A model generated the notes under the pieces. It saw only the letters and a list, made by a program, of their open reading frames with translations, did not search any database and was not told the origin of the DNA. DNA of 64,000 nt from Yoonia sp. R2331 (GTDB taxonomy: Bacteria > Pseudomonadota > Alphaproteobacteria > Rhodobacterales > Rhodobacteraceae), in assembly GCF_041103235.1 (NCBI RefSeq), contig NZ_JBGCUN010000003.1:248001-312000 (forward strand), read 5' to 3'. The first letter of the stretch is position 1; each line of letters begins with the position of its first letter. The position numbers and the translations under genes were made by a program. Shown one piece after another: positions 36,143 to 45,974 of this stretch.

Positions 36143-37483
36143 TTACTCGGCCGGAGCGGCAGAAGCTTTGCCATCCGATTTTGCCGGGTAGTGCGCATTG
36201 AAGTCGTCTTCGATTGTGGCCGGTTGCGGCAACGGTTTCTCGATCACACCCAGAAGCGGCAGGATCAGCAGGAAGTAGGCAAACCAGTAGGCCGAGGCGA
36301 TCAGCGAGATCCAGTCATAGGGGAACTCTGCCGGGCGTGCGCCCACCCACATCAGCACGATGAAGTCGATCACCAGCAGGGCAAACCACCACTTGAACAT
36401 CGGACGATACCGACCGGACCGGACGCGGGATGTATCCAGCCACGGGGCCAGCGCCATCACCGCAATCGCGCCGAACATGGCCAGCACTCCAAAGAACTTG
36501 GCGTCGATAATGCCGAAGCTGAGGAAGTTCACGATCTGCACGACCCAGACGTCAGCGGTAAAGGCCCGCAGGATCGCGTAGAACGGCAGGAAGTACCATT
36601 CAGGCACAATGTGCGATGGCGTCGCCAGCGGGTTGGCCGGAATATAGTTGTCCGGGTGGCCCAGATAGTTCGGCATAAAGCCCACGATCGCCACGAAAAT
36701 GACCAGGATCACAGCCAGCGCGAACAGGTCTTTGATCACAAAGTACGGCCAAAATGGCAGTGTGTCCTTTGCGGCATCCTCTTTGCTCGTGCGGCGGACC
36801 TCAACACCGGTCGGGTTGTTGTTGCCCGTGGTGTGGAACGCCCAGACGTGAACAATTGTCAGCCCCAACAGGACGAACGGCAGCAGATAGTGGAGCGAGA
36901 AGAAGCGGTTCAGCGCAGGCTGACCCACAGCCGAGGCCCCAAGCAGCCATGTCTGAATGCTTTCACCGATGAACGGAATCGCGCCAAACAGGCCGGTGAT
37001 CACTGCAGTGCCGTGGAACGACATCTGACCCCATGGCAACACGTAGCCCATAAAGGCCGTGCCCATCATGACCAAATACATCAGCATGCCGATGATCCAC
37101 GTCACTTCACGCGGGGCCTTGTAAGACCCATAGTAGAGCCCTCGGAACATGTGCGCATAGACCGCCACAAAGAACAGCGATGCGCCATTCTGGTGGAAAT
37201 AACGGATCATATGGCCGCCGTTCACGTCGCGCATGATGTGCTCGACCGAGTTAAACGCCATATCGACGTGGGGCACGTAATGCATCACCAGCACAATGCC
37301 GGTCACAATCTGCAGCACCAGCGTAAACGCCAGCACGATGCCCCAGATCCACATCCAGTTCAGGTTCTTGGGCGTCGGGATCATCAGGGTGTCATAGGCG
37401 AGGCCCAGAATCGGAAGGCGAGTGTGAAGCCACTTTTCGCCGCCAGACTTCGGTTCGTAGTGGTCGTGGGGGATACCAGCCAT
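36143..37483 (-). CDS. petB: Cytochrome b of the bc1 complex
   Basis: The central membrane subunit of ubiquinol:cytochrome c reductase. The 446-aa length, about eight helices and four haem-ligand histidines in the second and fourth helices fit. The quinol-site motif PEWY is in [18 protein letters not shown], and [19 protein letters not shown] is present. It lies 12 bases after the Rieske gene and 10 bases before cytochrome c1. In phototrophic Rhodobacteraceae the complex serves both respiration and cyclic photosynthetic electron flow. Confidence 0.97.
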   Translation of the reverse strand: MAGIPHDHYEPKSGGEKWLHTRLPILGLAYDTLMIPTPKNLNWMWIWGIVLAFTLVLQIVTGIVLVMHYVPHVDMAFNSVEHIMRDVNGGHMIRYFHQNGASLFFVAVYAHMFRGLYYGSYKAPREVTWIIGMLMYLVMMGTAFMGYVLPWGQMSFHGTAVITGLFGAIPFIGESIQTWLLGASAVGQPALNRFFSLHYLLPFVLLGLTIVHVWAFHTTGNNNPTGVEVRRTSKEDAAKDTLPFWPYFVIKDLFALAVILVIFVAIVGFMPNYLGHPDNYIPANPLATPSHIVPEWYFLPFYAILRAFTADVWVVQIVNFLSFGIIDAKFFGVLAMFGAIAVMALAPWLDTSRVRSGRYRPMFKWWFALLVIDFIVLMWVGARPAEFPYDWISLIASAYWFAYFLLILPLLGVIEKPLPQPATIEDDFNAHYPAKSDGKASAAPAE

Positions 37484-37495
37484 GATGCTCTCTCC

Positions 37496-38053
37496 TTAAC
37501 CCAGTTGAATCGTTGTTTCGTCAACAAAGGACGCGACAGGCACCGGCAGGTTGCGCGGCGCTGGCCCTTTGCGAATACGTCCCGAGGTGTCGTAGTGCGA
37601 CCCGTGGCACGGGCAGAACCACCCGTGGAAATCGCCCTGCTCGGCCAATGGCACACAGCCAAGGTGCGTACAAACACCCATCTGCACTAGCCAGATACCC
37701 TCTTCATCCAGCGAACGGTTTTCGTCCGTGGCAGGGACCGGGCCAAGGTTTTCGTTGTTGGCGTCCGGGTCAGGCAGGTCAGAGACGTCGACGGCGCGCG
37801 CTTCTGCGATCTCGTCTTCGGTGCGTGACCGAATAAAGACCGGTTTGCCCTGCCACAGCACGGTAATCTGCGTGCCCGGATCAATCACACTGATATCAAC
37901 CCGGATCGAGGCCAAAGCCTGCACATCCGCCGATGGGTTCATCTGATTGACAAGCGGCCAGACTGCCGCGCCCGTCACCACTGCGCCAGCTCCCGCCGTT
38001 GCATAGTAAAGAAAGTCGCGACGTGTGCCCTGATGTTCGTCTGCATGTGACAA
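37496..38053 (-). CDS. petA: Rieske iron-sulfur protein of the bc1 complex
   Basis: The Rieske 2Fe-2S subunit (185 aa). The cluster ligands are in CTHLGC and [10 protein letters not shown] Tat-like signal anchor ([17 protein letters not shown]) is at the N-terminus. I chose the TTG at 38053, which has GGAG nine bases upstream and gives [14 protein letters not shown]. This matches the known Rhodobacter capsulatus start MSHAEDNAGTRRDF (from memory). The ATG three codons upstream (38062) has its Shine-Dalgarno sequence touching it. It is first in petABC and divergent from the outer membrane protein. Confidence 0.93.
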   Translation of the reverse strand: MSHADEHQGTRRDFLYYATAGAGAVVTGAAVWPLVNQMNPSADVQALASIRVDISVIDPGTQITVLWQGKPVFIRSRTEDEIAEARAVDVSDLPDPDANNENLGPVPATDENRSLDEEGIWLVQMGVCTHLGCVPLAEQGDFHGWFCPCHGSHYDTSGRIRKGPAPRNLPVPVASFVDETTIQLG

Positions 38054-38414
38054 GGGATACATCTCCGATTGTTGCGGGTATTTCGACCCATAGCAAAGAC
38101 ATAGGCCAAAGGGCCCAGCCGTCCGTTCGCGCGGTATGTAGCCCTGTTCTGTGCCCCAGTCCAGCGGACAATCCAGCGCAGGGCCTCCGCATGATCATAT
38201 GAAGTGTGTGACCACAGCCCAATGAGGTCGGCATTTCAACGACAATGCTTAACAAACTGCTACGTCGTTGCACAATTTCGCCAAAGTTATCGTACAATAA
38301 ACGTCGGGGCTGACAGATAACCGTATGTTGATTAATGTTGGATTCATAAAGACTTGTGACAGTCAAAAGTGCGTTCTACACAAAACAGACCTGATTAGGG
38401 ATCGGACGATTCTC
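38054..38414. other. 361-base intergenic region between petA and the outer membrane protein
   Basis: No convincing reading frame. It must hold the pet promoter on the left and the barrel gene promoter on the right. The right half is AT-richer (38300-38400). A TTGATT at about 38327 and a TTGTGAC-like stretch near 38355 are possible -35 elements, but no clear -10, known boxes or strong hairpins were recognised. Confidence 0.5.
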
Positions 38415-39059
38415 ATGTTGGCCCGCTTTGGCACGATCATATTGCTTCTTCTCGCAGCCCCCGCAGCTGCCGAGATTGAGTTGAGCTTTTATGGCGGCGC
38501 GCAGAATGCGCCCCATTCTGACGTGTTCATCACAGGTGATTCCAACTATCCGGCAAAAACATTTATCGGCTGGGAAGGCCGCTCGTTTGAGGCGCCACCT
38601 TACTATGGCTGGCGCGCAACGATCTGGCAGTCGCAGACCTTTGGCTACGGGATCGACTTCACCCACAACAAAATTTACCCGCAGGCGGGTGAGTTGGACG
38701 GAACACCGTTTGAAACACTTGAGTTTACCGATGGGCTGAACACCCTGACCGTAAACGCCTATCGCCGCTGGCCCGGGGCCTTTGGCGTGGCGACGCCCTA
38801 TGTCGGCGGCGGCCTGGGCCTTTCTGTTCCACATGTCGAGGTGTCGAATGGCATCACCGAAACCTTTGGCTATCAGGTCACAGGCCCTGCCGCGACATGG
38901 ATCGCTGGTGCCAGCTATCCGATCAATGATACTTGGTCGGTCTTTGGCGAATACAAGGGCACATATAGCCAGAACACCGCCGACCTTGACGGCGGCGGCA
39001 CACTAGAAACTGACGTGATCACCAATGCGGTGAATGTCGGGATCAGCTTTTCGTTCTGA
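38415..39059 (+). CDS. Outer membrane beta-barrel protein (possibly lipid A oxidase-like)
   Basis: A 214-aa protein with a signal peptide (MLARFGTIILLLLAAPAAA, cleaved before EIELSF). Alternating aromatic and glycine-rich strands follow, and it ends in the C-terminal Phe (NVGISFSF) typical of outer membrane barrels. GGGLGLSVPHV and EYKGTYS are typical barrel strands. Roseobacter proteins of this look are often named lipid A oxidase (LpxQ-like), but I cannot verify a catalytic site. AGGGATCGG lies before the ATG at 38415. It is divergent from petABC and convergent with the glutathione transferase pair. Confidence 0.75.
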   Translation: MLARFGTIILLLLAAPAAAEIELSFYGGAQNAPHSDVFITGDSNYPAKTFIGWEGRSFEAPPYYGWRATIWQSQTFGYGIDFTHNKIYPQAGELDGTPFETLEFTDGLNTLTVNAYRRWPGAFGVATPYVGGGLGLSVPHVEVSNGITETFGYQVTGPAATWIAGASYPINDTWSVFGEYKGTYSQNTADLDGGGTLETDVITNAVNVGISFSF

Positions 39060-39092
39060 CCGCCCGGGCGGATCGCGCCGCCTTCATCACCG

Positions 39093-39695
39093 CTATTCCG
39101 GTTTGGTGTCCATCATCGCCTGATGCTGGCAGAACTGCGCATGCCAATCCGTCAGCGCCTTGTGGCCCTCGCGCCAGCCGCGATTGTCGTGCCGCAGATC
39201 AATGTAGGACAGCGCACAGGCCACCCCGATCTGCGCCATGTTCAGTGGGCCTGACAGATGGCTCATCCAGCGGTCATTGATTGCCGTGATCGCCCGGTCC
39301 GCCTTGGCCCATTGCGCCTCGACCCATGTGGCGGATTGCTCGTTCTCGGGTCGCAAACGCGCCTCGTAAGACATCGCAACGGTCGCATCCATGATCGCAT
39401 CTGCCGTCGCTTCAAGGGTCAGCACCTCCCACAGGCGCGACGCGGGATACAGCCCGCTACCCGCATGGTCATCCAGATAGCGCGTAATGACCCGGCTGTC
39501 GTAAATCGCGGGGCCATCATTGCGGATCAGCGCGGGGATCTTGCCCAAGGGGTTGGTGGCCACGACCTCTGGTGCGGAATTCAATGGCGTGGTGATCACT
39601 TCGACCTCTTCCACCGTGTCCATCAGGTTCGCCATGCGGATCAGAACGCGGCATTTGCGCACGAACGGCGAAGCGGGAGAGATCAACAGTTTCAT
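39093..39695 (-). CDS. Glutathione S-transferase family protein (1)
   Basis: A 200-aa cytosolic GST-like protein. The thioredoxin-fold N-terminal half has SPASPFVRKCRVLIRM (the Ser-x-x-Ser region holds the likely catalytic residue) and NPLGKIPALI, the glutathione-binding cis-Pro region. The C-terminal half is helical, as usual. AAAGGA lies seven bases before the ATG at 39695. It follows the second GST gene by 17 bases on the same strand, at the end of the dapF-mtaB-GST operon. The substrate is not known. Confidence 0.9.
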   Translation of the reverse strand: MKLLISPASPFVRKCRVLIRMANLMDTVEEVEVITTPLNSAPEVVATNPLGKIPALIRNDGPAIYDSRVITRYLDDHAGSGLYPASRLWEVLTLEATADAIMDATVAMSYEARLRPENEQSATWVEAQWAKADRAITAINDRWMSHLSGPLNMAQIGVACALSYIDLRHDNRGWREGHKALTDWHAQFCQHQAMMDTKPE

Positions 39696-39712
39696 GACGG
39701 GTCCTTTCACAT

Positions 39713-40348
39713 TCAGGGAAAGCTGACCTGATCCTGTCCCGGTTGCCAAGGGGGATATTTCCCCATGATCGCCGCAAACTCGGGCGAGGCGAGAAACTGA
39801 TCCAGCCAGCGGATCAAGTGCGGCCAGCCCTGCGCGTCAAACCAGCTGCGATCAATATTGGCAAACTGCCGGACAAAGGGCAGCAGGGCGGCATCAGCCA
39901 GCGTAAAGTCCTTTCCGTTCAGAAAGGCCTGCCCGTCTAACCGCGCATCCCATTCGCGCAAGATCGCAGCGGCTTTTTCACGTTCTGCCGCGGCATCCAG
40001 ATCAGGATAGCGCACCGCATATTTGGTGTGATCCAGCGCCGTCTTGAACGGCCCGTCACATTGATCAATCAGCGCCTCTGCCGCGTCCCGTCCAGCCAAC
40101 CATCCCCTTGGATCCTGCTGCGACAACGCCCAGATCATCACGTCGCGCGATTCGTCGATAACCTCGTTCGCCTCCAGACACGGCACCGTCCCCGACGGCG
40201 ATGCCGCCAGAAACGCTTCTGGCTTGTCCCGTAACAGAATCTCGCGCAGTTCGACCCGCACGCCCGCGGCCAGCACCGCCAACCTTGCCCGCATTGCATA
40301 GGGACAGCGCCGAAACGACCACAGGATCGGCAGGCCGATGTCTTGCAT
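39713..40348 (-). CDS. Glutathione S-transferase family protein (2)
   Basis: A 211-aa GST-like protein. The N-terminal thioredoxin fold has WSFRRCPYAMRARLAV, with a Cys that would act as in omega/glutaredoxin-like GSTs, and SPSGTVPCLE. The C-terminal half is helical with FTLADAALLPFVRQFANID. The ATG at 40348 shares a base with the mtaB stop (TGATG), so it is coupled to mtaB. It is followed by the other GST 17 bases later. It may reduce mixed disulfides or dehydroascorbate-like compounds; this is inference. Confidence 0.9.
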   Translation of the reverse strand: MQDIGLPILWSFRRCPYAMRARLAVLAAGVRVELREILLRDKPEAFLAASPSGTVPCLEANEVIDESRDVMIWALSQQDPRGWLAGRDAAEALIDQCDGPFKTALDHTKYAVRYPDLDAAAEREKAAAILREWDARLDGQAFLNGKDFTLADAALLPFVRQFANIDRSWFDAQGWPHLIRWLDQFLASPEFAAIMGKYPPWQPGQDQVSFP

Positions 40349-41592
40349 CAAGCCACCAGCTTGCCGTCCGCCGCACCGGTGATCCGGGCGGATACAATCT
40401 GGCTTTCGGGTTGATCACTCGCAAAATGCACCTCTGCAAATTGCGGTGTGCGCCCCATGCGCGGGTTTTCCATCAGCACCGCATGGGTCTGACCCACCTG
40501 CGCCGCCAGATGTCGTTCCACAGCCGCTTGCCCCGCTGCCCGCAACCGCGCCGCACGCGCCTTGATTACCGCACCGTCCACCGCAGGCATCCGCGCCGCA
40601 GGCGTGCCTTGCCGCGCGGAATAGGGGAAGACGTGTAGCCATGTCAGGTTGCAATCTTCGACGAGTGCCAGCGAATTCTCAAAATGCGCCTCCGTCTCCG
40701 TCGGGAATCCGGCGATGATATCAGCACCAAAGGTCATGTCAGGTCGCAGCGCCCGCGCCTCTTGTGCAAAGCGGATCGCATCGTCGCGCGTATGCCGCCG
40801 CTTCATCCGCTTCAGGATCAGCGTATCGCCATGCTGCAAAGACAGGTGCAGATGCGGCATCAGGCGCGGCTCAGTCGCGATCGCCTGCATCAAGTTCTCA
40901 TCCACCTCGATCGAATCGATCGACGAAATACGCAGACGCGACAGGTCAGGCACCAGCCGCAGGATACGCATCACCAGATCACCCAACTTGGGCGCGCTCG
41001 GTAAATCGGCACCCCAAGAGGTGAGATCAACACCGGTCAGCACCACCTCATTGTAACCGCGATCAACCAATCGCTTAATCTGATCGACGACCACACCCGC
41101 TGGCACTGACCGCGAATTACCGCGCCCAAAGGGGATAATGCAAAACGTACAGCGGTGGTCGCAGCCGTTCTGCACCTGCACATAGGCACGGCTGCGGGTG
41201 CCGAACCCGTCAATCAGATGCCCTGCCGTTTCGGTCACCGACATGATGTCATCCACCTGCACCGGCTCTGTCTTTCCGATCAGACCATTCCACGTGGCGG
41301 GCTGCATTTTTTCGGTATTGCCGATGACCACATCAACCTCTTCCATCGCGGAAAAGGTCGCGGGTTCAGTCTGGGCCGCACAGCCTGTTACAATCACCCG
41401 CGCGCCGGGGTTGGCACGGCGCAGCTTGCGGATGTCCTGCTTGGCCTTGCGCACCGCCTCTGCCGTCACAGCGCAGGTGTTTACAACCACCGCGTCCTGC
41501 AGACCCGAAGCGGTGGCAAGTTCCTTCATGGCTTCGGTTTCATAGGCGTTCAACCTGCAGCCGTGGTTGGAAAAGACCGGCGGCTTAGCCAT
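40348..41592 (-). CDS. mtaB: tRNA t6A37 methylthiotransferase MtaB
   Basis: A radical SAM enzyme that adds a methylthio group to t6A37 in tRNAs reading ANN codons. The 414-aa protein has an N-terminal UPF0004 domain with cysteines in NHGCRLN, VNTCAV and VTGCAAQT. The radical SAM motif is CDHRCTFC, and a C-terminal TRAM-like region binds RNA. The ATG at 41592 overlaps the dapF end by eight bases; a longer start would overlap more. It is coupled to the GST gene downstream. Confidence 0.95.
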   Translation of the reverse strand: MAKPPVFSNHGCRLNAYETEAMKELATASGLQDAVVVNTCAVTAEAVRKAKQDIRKLRRANPGARVIVTGCAAQTEPATFSAMEEVDVVIGNTEKMQPATWNGLIGKTEPVQVDDIMSVTETAGHLIDGFGTRSRAYVQVQNGCDHRCTFCIIPFGRGNSRSVPAGVVVDQIKRLVDRGYNEVVLTGVDLTSWGADLPSAPKLGDLVMRILRLVPDLSRLRISSIDSIEVDENLMQAIATEPRLMPHLHLSLQHGDTLILKRMKRRHTRDDAIRFAQEARALRPDMTFGADIIAGFPTETEAHFENSLALVEDCNLTWLHVFPYSARQGTPAARMPAVDGAVIKARAARLRAAGQAAVERHLAAQVGQTHAVLMENPRMGRTPQFAEVHFASDQPESQIVSARITGAADGKLVA

Positions 41593-42394
41593 GCCAGACC
41601 CCGTCAAACACATGCGCCGTGGGTCCGGTCATCCAGACCCCATCGTCACGCCAATCGACCCAGATCGTGCCGCCATCCAGATCAATCTGCACTTTGCGCC
41701 CGGTCAACCCGCGCCGCGCGGCGGCCACCGCCGTGGCGCAGGAGGACGAGCCAGAGGCAAGCGTGATCCCCACGCCCCGCTCCCAAACCCGCATCCGCAA
41801 ATGATCCGGCCCTACAACATGGGCGAACTGCACGTTGGTGCGTGCCGGATAAAGCGGGTGATGCTCGATCTCGGCCCCCCGCGCGGCCAGATCAATCGCC
41901 TCGGCATCATCGACAAAAAAGGTGCAATGCGGATTGCCCATGCCGGTGGCCGTTGGCGCCCCCTCAATCGGCAACGCCAGCGTGTCCATTTCATGCGCCA
42001 GCGGCACCTCAGCCCAGTCCAACTGCGGCTGGCCCATGTTGACCGAGGTCAGCCCACTGCCCGCATCCACCGCCTGCAAAACACCGCGTTCTGTGGTGAT
42101 TGTCAGTGCGGTACGCCCGGTACGGTTCATTTCATAGCGCGCGATACAACGGGTCGCATTGCCGCAAGCGGCAGAAGTGGACCCGTCGCTGTTGTAAAAC
42201 GTCAGATGCAGGTCATCGCCGTCGGTAATCACCGCCAGCTGGTCAAAACCAACCCCACGATGCCGGTCCGCAATCGCACGCGCCAGCCCTGCATCCACAA
42301 CCGGACCGCCGGCACGCTGGTCCACGACAACGAAATCGTTGCCAAGGCCGTGCATCTTCATGAACGACAAAGAGGTTGGGGCTGCATCAGTCAT
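41585..42394 (-). CDS. dapF: Diaminopimelate epimerase DapF
   Basis: DapF converts LL- to meso-diaminopimelate for lysine and cell wall synthesis. The 269-aa protein has [13 protein letters not shown] at the N-terminus. The two catalytic cysteines are in [10 protein letters not shown] (first) and [12 protein letters not shown] (second). The ATG at 42394 leads directly into the family start. The ribosome site is weak. It begins the dapF-mtaB-GST-GST run on the minus strand and is divergent from tRNA-Lys. Confidence 0.95.
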   Translation of the reverse strand: MTDAAPTSLSFMKMHGLGNDFVVVDQRAGGPVVDAGLARAIADRHRGVGFDQLAVITDGDDLHLTFYNSDGSTSAACGNATRCIARYEMNRTGRTALTITTERGVLQAVDAGSGLTSVNMGQPQLDWAEVPLAHEMDTLALPIEGAPTATGMGNPHCTFFVDDAEAIDLAARGAEIEHHPLYPARTNVQFAHVVGPDHLRMRVWERGVGITLASGSSSCATAVAAARRGLTGRKVQIDLDGGTIWVDWRDDGVWMTGPTAHVFDGVWHG

Positions 42395-42491
42395 GAGCGG
42401 GCATATATGCGAGGCCCGCAAAGTTATCCAGTCGCATCACCATTTGAGGGGTTGACCCGGTGCCCCGGTGTTCCTAATTAGCCGCCCTAGT

Positions 42492-42567
42492 GGGCCGTTA
42501 GCTCAGTTGGTAGAGCAACTGACTTTTAATCAGTGGGTCGCAGGTTCGAATCCTGCACGGCTCACCA
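42492..42567 (+). tRNA. tRNA-Lys (anticodon TTT)
   Basis: A 76-base cloverleaf with encoded CCA. The acceptor stem is GGGCCGT against ACGGCTC, the D-arm is GCTCAGTTGGTAGAGC, the anticodon arm is ACTGA-CTTTTAA-TCAGT (anticodon TTT, Lys), and the T-arm is GCAGGTTCGAATCCTGC. It is convergent with thiQ and divergent from dapF. Confidence 0.97.
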
Positions 42568-42644
42568 CTGTTTTCAATACGTTGGCGTATCGATGCCGTG
42601 CATCGGGGACCGTTTCTGCAAGCAATTCTCTGACGCCCTTGCGC

Positions 42645-43328
42645 CTAGCCCAGATAGGCGCTCAGCGCGGCTGGGGGATTCGCAAAAAGCGGGCCGGTTG
42701 CAGTCGGGGCCCCCGCCACGCCCCCACTGACAAAAATGACCTCTTGCGCGATTTGCCGGGCATCACCCGGATCGTGGGTGACCATCAGCACGACGCGCCC
42801 GGCCAGTTGATCGCGCACCAGATCCAGCATTTCGGCCCGCAGACCCGGGCCAAGGGCGGCAAAGGGTTCATCCAACAGCACAATCGGACGGTCCGCCACC
42901 AAGACGCGCGCCAGTGCGGCGCGGCTTTGCTGACCACCCGATAGCGCGGCGGGCTTGCGCCCCTCCATCCCGTCCAACCCAACTGATCGCAACGCGCCCG
43001 AGATCTTTTCGGCATCGGCGTCCGATAGCCGCAGGTTCGGGCGCAGGCCCAGACCCACGTTCTGCGCGATGGTCAGATGCGGAAACAGGTTGTTGTCCTG
43101 AAACAGCATCGACACCGGGCGCGCATGGGGTTTGGCCCGCGTGATGTCCTGCCCCTCCCATGTCACCCGACCTGCGGCGCAGTCCTGAAACCCGGCGATG
43201 GCCGTCAGCAACGTCGATTTTCCGCCACCTGACGCGCCAATAATTGCGGTGATGCCGGGCGTGACCGTTAAGTCAGCGTGCAGTTGGAAAGCGCCCACAA
43301 AAATGCGCAGCCCCTCAAGCGTCAGCAT
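42645..43328 (-). CDS. thiQ: Thiamine ABC transporter ATP-binding protein ThiQ
   Basis: The ATPase of the thiamine/TPP importer. The 227-aa protein has Walker A GASGGGKST, signature LSGGQQSRAALARV, Walker B IVLLDEPFAALGP and the switch His in VTHDPGDA. The ATG at 43328 is preferred; a GTG four codons upstream (43340) is possible. It overlaps the thiP 3' end by 14 bases. It is last in thiBPQ, downstream of a TPP riboswitch. Confidence 0.93.
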   Translation of the reverse strand: MLTLEGLRIFVGAFQLHADLTVTPGITAIIGASGGGKSTLLTAIAGFQDCAAGRVTWEGQDITRAKPHARPVSMLFQDNNLFPHLTIAQNVGLGLRPNLRLSDADAEKISGALRSVGLDGMEGRKPAALSGGQQSRAALARVLVADRPIVLLDEPFAALGPGLRAEMLDLVRDQLAGRVVLMVTHDPGDARQIAQEVIFVSGGVAGAPTATGPLFANPPAALSAYLG

Positions 43329-44823
43329 TGCGTCGTCCACCCTGATCGCAGATCCAAAACACCACCAACGACAGCATCAATAACACCAACCCCGCACCGG
43401 CAGCGGCCTCCATCTGGTAACTGCCCATCAAGCGATACATCGCCAACGGCAGCGTTTCTTGCGCGTTTCCGGCGAAGAGCGTGATGACACCCAAATCCCC
43501 CATCGACAAGGCCGCAGCCAGCCCCGCCGCAAACCCCAGCGGCGCGCGGGCGCGCGGGATCACGACCAACCGCAAAAGGTCCAGCCCGCGCAGGCCCAAA
43601 CTGTCGGCCAAACGCCCATAGTCGCGCCGCGCGTCTGCCACCGCAGGGCCAATGGCGCGCACCGCAAAGGGCAGCGCGAGTGCCGCATTTACGACTACCG
43701 TGACCGGCAGCGCCACGCTACGCGGCGACACGAAAGGATAGACCATCAGGAACAACCCCGTCCCCATCACCAGCCCAGAGGCCGCCAGCGGCAAGACCCC
43801 GATGACCGACGCGGCCAGTCCACCGCGCATTGCCAGTGCCAGCGCCAAGGCCACGCACAATGCGGCAGAGGCCACGGCGACGCTGATCGACCGGCCCGCC
43901 GCCGCCCAAACCGCTCCGGGCATCTCGAACAAGCCCGGCACACCGCGCAGCACAACCATCAACAACGGCAACATCAAAAAGGCCGCCACCAGGGTCAGCG
44001 CAGCCACATCCAGCGAAAGGCTACCCGCGTCCCAGCGTTGCACCACCCGGTCCAGCCCACGCCCCATGCCCTGCAACGGCGTCACCCGCCACGCCACAAA
44101 GGCCGCACTCAGCCCCAGCGCGAACTGGATACAGGCCAGCATCGCCGCTCGCCCAAGATCAAAATCAAACTGGATGGCTTGGTAGATCGCCAATTCTACC
44201 GTTGTGGCGCGCGGCCCGCCGCCCAAGGTCAACGCCACAGCAAAACTCGTCAGGCAAATCAAAAAGACGACAAGCGCCGCACCGGGCAGCACACGGGCCA
44301 GCATCGGCACCTCTAACAGGCGAAAGACCGACCCGTTCAGCGACGCCGCAAGGCGAAACCGCTCTGACGGGATCGCCTGCCAGCCCTGCAGGATCAGACG
44401 CACCGCCAGCGGCAGGTTGAAAAAGACATGCGCCAGCACCACGCCCCAAAAACCGTAGATGCTGATCTGTGGCAGGCCTGCTGCTGCCAGAAGGCCGTTC
44501 AACGCTCCGCCCCGGCCAAAGACCGCAAGCAGACCCAGAACAGCCACAATCACGGGCAGCAAAAAAGGTGCCCCCAGCAGGGTGATCAACGCGCGCCGCC
44601 CGCGAAACTGACGACGCGCCAGCGCGCGGGCGGCAGGCACCGCCAGCACCACACTCAGGGCTGCTGACATCAGCGCCTGCGCGACGGTAAACCGCACCGC
44701 CGCCCAATCCGCAGACGACAATCCGCGCCCCAGTTCTGCCCGCGTGGCGACAGCGACCAACGTGCCAAGGGTCAACCCCAGCACCAGCGCCATCGCCAAC
44801 CATGCGGGCAGACGCCGGATCAC
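43315..44823 (-). CDS. thiP: Thiamine ABC transporter permease ThiP
   Basis: A fused double permease of about 502 aa with some twelve hydrophobic helices in two similar halves, as in ThiP/AfuB-type transporters. It passes thiamine or TPP through the inner membrane. The GTG at 44823 overlaps the thiB stop as GTGA and is preferred; a GTG at 44844 would add seven residues. Codon use is strongly GC-rich, as in its neighbours. It overlaps thiQ and is coupled to thiB. Confidence 0.92.
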   Translation of the reverse strand: MIRRLPAWLAMALVLGLTLGTLVAVATRAELGRGLSSADWAAVRFTVAQALMSAALSVVLAVPAARALARRQFRGRRALITLLGAPFLLPVIVAVLGLLAVFGRGGALNGLLAAAGLPQISIYGFWGVVLAHVFFNLPLAVRLILQGWQAIPSERFRLAASLNGSVFRLLEVPMLARVLPGAALVVFLICLTSFAVALTLGGGPRATTVELAIYQAIQFDFDLGRAAMLACIQFALGLSAAFVAWRVTPLQGMGRGLDRVVQRWDAGSLSLDVAALTLVAAFLMLPLLMVVLRGVPGLFEMPGAVWAAAGRSISVAVASAALCVALALALAMRGGLAASVIGVLPLAASGLVMGTGLFLMVYPFVSPRSVALPVTVVVNAALALPFAVRAIGPAVADARRDYGRLADSLGLRGLDLLRLVVIPRARAPLGFAAGLAAALSMGDLGVITLFAGNAQETLPLAMYRLMGSYQMEAAAGAGLVLLMLSLVVFWICDQGGRRNADA

Positions 44824-45803
44824 TGCGACAGCGCCGCGCGCCACTCTTCCAGTGCCGCATCGCGGGCCGCTGCAGCATCTTCGGCCGACAACAGCAGCGC
44901 CGTCTCAGGCGTCACCAGCGTCTCGAAGCCATCCGGCAACCCACCCTCGGGCAGCTTGGCGGGGTACATCCAGTTGGTCGTCGGAATGATCGACTGGAAC
45001 CCGTCCGAGACCATGAAGGCCAGGAATTGGTCGGCCAACTCGGATTGGTCAGTGCCGGCCAGCTTACCTGCGACTTCGACTTGCATGTAGTGGCCTTCGT
45101 CAAACGCCCATGCGACCTTGCTGTCGTCTTCCTCTGCGATCAGGTGGTAAGCAGGCGATGTGGTATAGGACAGCACAGCGTCCGCCTCACCTTCCAGAAA
45201 CAGGCCGTAAGCCTCGGACCAGCCCGGTGTCACGGTGACCACGTTGTCGGCCAGTGCCGCCCAGACATCCGCCGCCTCATCGCCATAGGCCGCCTTGACC
45301 CACATCAACAGGCCCAGACCGGGGGTCGATGACCGGGGGTCCTGGATCAGGATCTTGGTGTCGCTTTCGGCCAGGGCCTTCAGCGATGTGGCCGCATCTT
45401 CGCCCGCGTTCCCGACAAAAGCAAAGTAGCCCCAGTCAAACGGCAGAAACTCTGGATCGTCCCATGCGATGGGCAGATCAAGGTCTGCATCCACACCATG
45501 CGGTGCAAATAGCCCCGTGGCGCGTGCCGCCGCGGTCAGGTTGGTGTCCAGCCCCAGTACCACATCAGCGTCGGTGCCCTTGCCCTCGAGCTGCAAGCGC
45601 GCCAACAACGCAGCCCCGTCGCCTGACCCGGTGAACACCAGATCGCAACCGCAGACCTCTTCAAAAGCGGCCTCTACCGCGGGGCCGGGGCCCCAATCGC
45701 TGACAAAGCTGTCGTAGGTCAGCACGTTCAGCACCGGCGTCTCTGCCGATGCGCTTGTTGCAAACACTGCTGCTGCAACGCCGATGGAATAGGTGATCTT
45801 CAT
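44820..45803 (-). CDS. thiB: Thiamine-binding periplasmic protein ThiB (TbpA)
   Basis: A 327-aa periplasmic binding protein for thiamine and its phosphates. A signal peptide (MKITYSIGVAAAVFATSASA) is followed by ETPVLNVLTYDSFVSDWGPG and FEEVCGCDLVF, typical of the TbpA start. A later WAFDEGHYMQVEVAG is also typical. GGAGGACGAC precedes the ATG at 45803. It leads the thiBPQ operon, and the TPP riboswitch lies about 50 bases upstream. Confidence 0.95.
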   Translation of the reverse strand: MKITYSIGVAAAVFATSASAETPVLNVLTYDSFVSDWGPGPAVEAAFEEVCGCDLVFTGSGDGAALLARLQLEGKGTDADVVLGLDTNLTAAARATGLFAPHGVDADLDLPIAWDDPEFLPFDWGYFAFVGNAGEDAATSLKALAESDTKILIQDPRSSTPGLGLLMWVKAAYGDEAADVWAALADNVVTVTPGWSEAYGLFLEGEADAVLSYTTSPAYHLIAEEDDSKVAWAFDEGHYMQVEVAGKLAGTDQSELADQFLAFMVSDGFQSIIPTTNWMYPAKLPEGGLPDGFETLVTPETALLLSAEDAAAARDAALEEWRAALSQ

Positions 45804-45851
45804 GTCGTCCTCCAAAAGCGGGCAGGCGAATGGGGGACTGCGGAATTGCAA

Positions 45852-45933
45852 GACCTTCCCTCCGCCGGTCCTAACCGGTTCAGGTTCAACGGGTCAGCTT
45901 TCGCAATCTCAGGCCAATTGGCCCCCCCGAGGT
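45852..45933 (-). promoter_or_regulatory. TPP riboswitch (THI element) controlling thiBPQ
   Basis: On the minus strand the conserved TPP-aptamer core is visible: CTGAGA (45912-45907), then GACCCGTTGAACCTGAACCGG with the GAACCTGAACCGG part at 45887-45875, then TTAGGACCGGCGGAGGGAAGG. P1/P2 pairings from GGGGGGGCC onward fit. It ends about 50 bases before thiB. The outcome (translation or transcription) is not resolved because no clear alternative hairpin with a T-run is seen. Confidence 0.92.
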
Positions 45934-45974
45934 AGGGCGGAACCTAGGACCGTCTTAACCAAAGGGCAAGGGCA

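Noticed and set aside
36131-37690. Long plus-strand frame opposite petB and petA
   Set aside because: Arg/Gln/His-rich shadow of conserved cytochrome genes, with no family motifs.
39060-39071. CCGCCCGGGCGG as a bidirectional terminator between the barrel gene and the GST gene
   Set aside because: The palindrome has no loop and no T-run on either side.
42574-42620. Small hairpins between tRNA-Lys and thiQ as a terminator
   Set aside because: The stems are only five bases, and no T-run follows on either strand.
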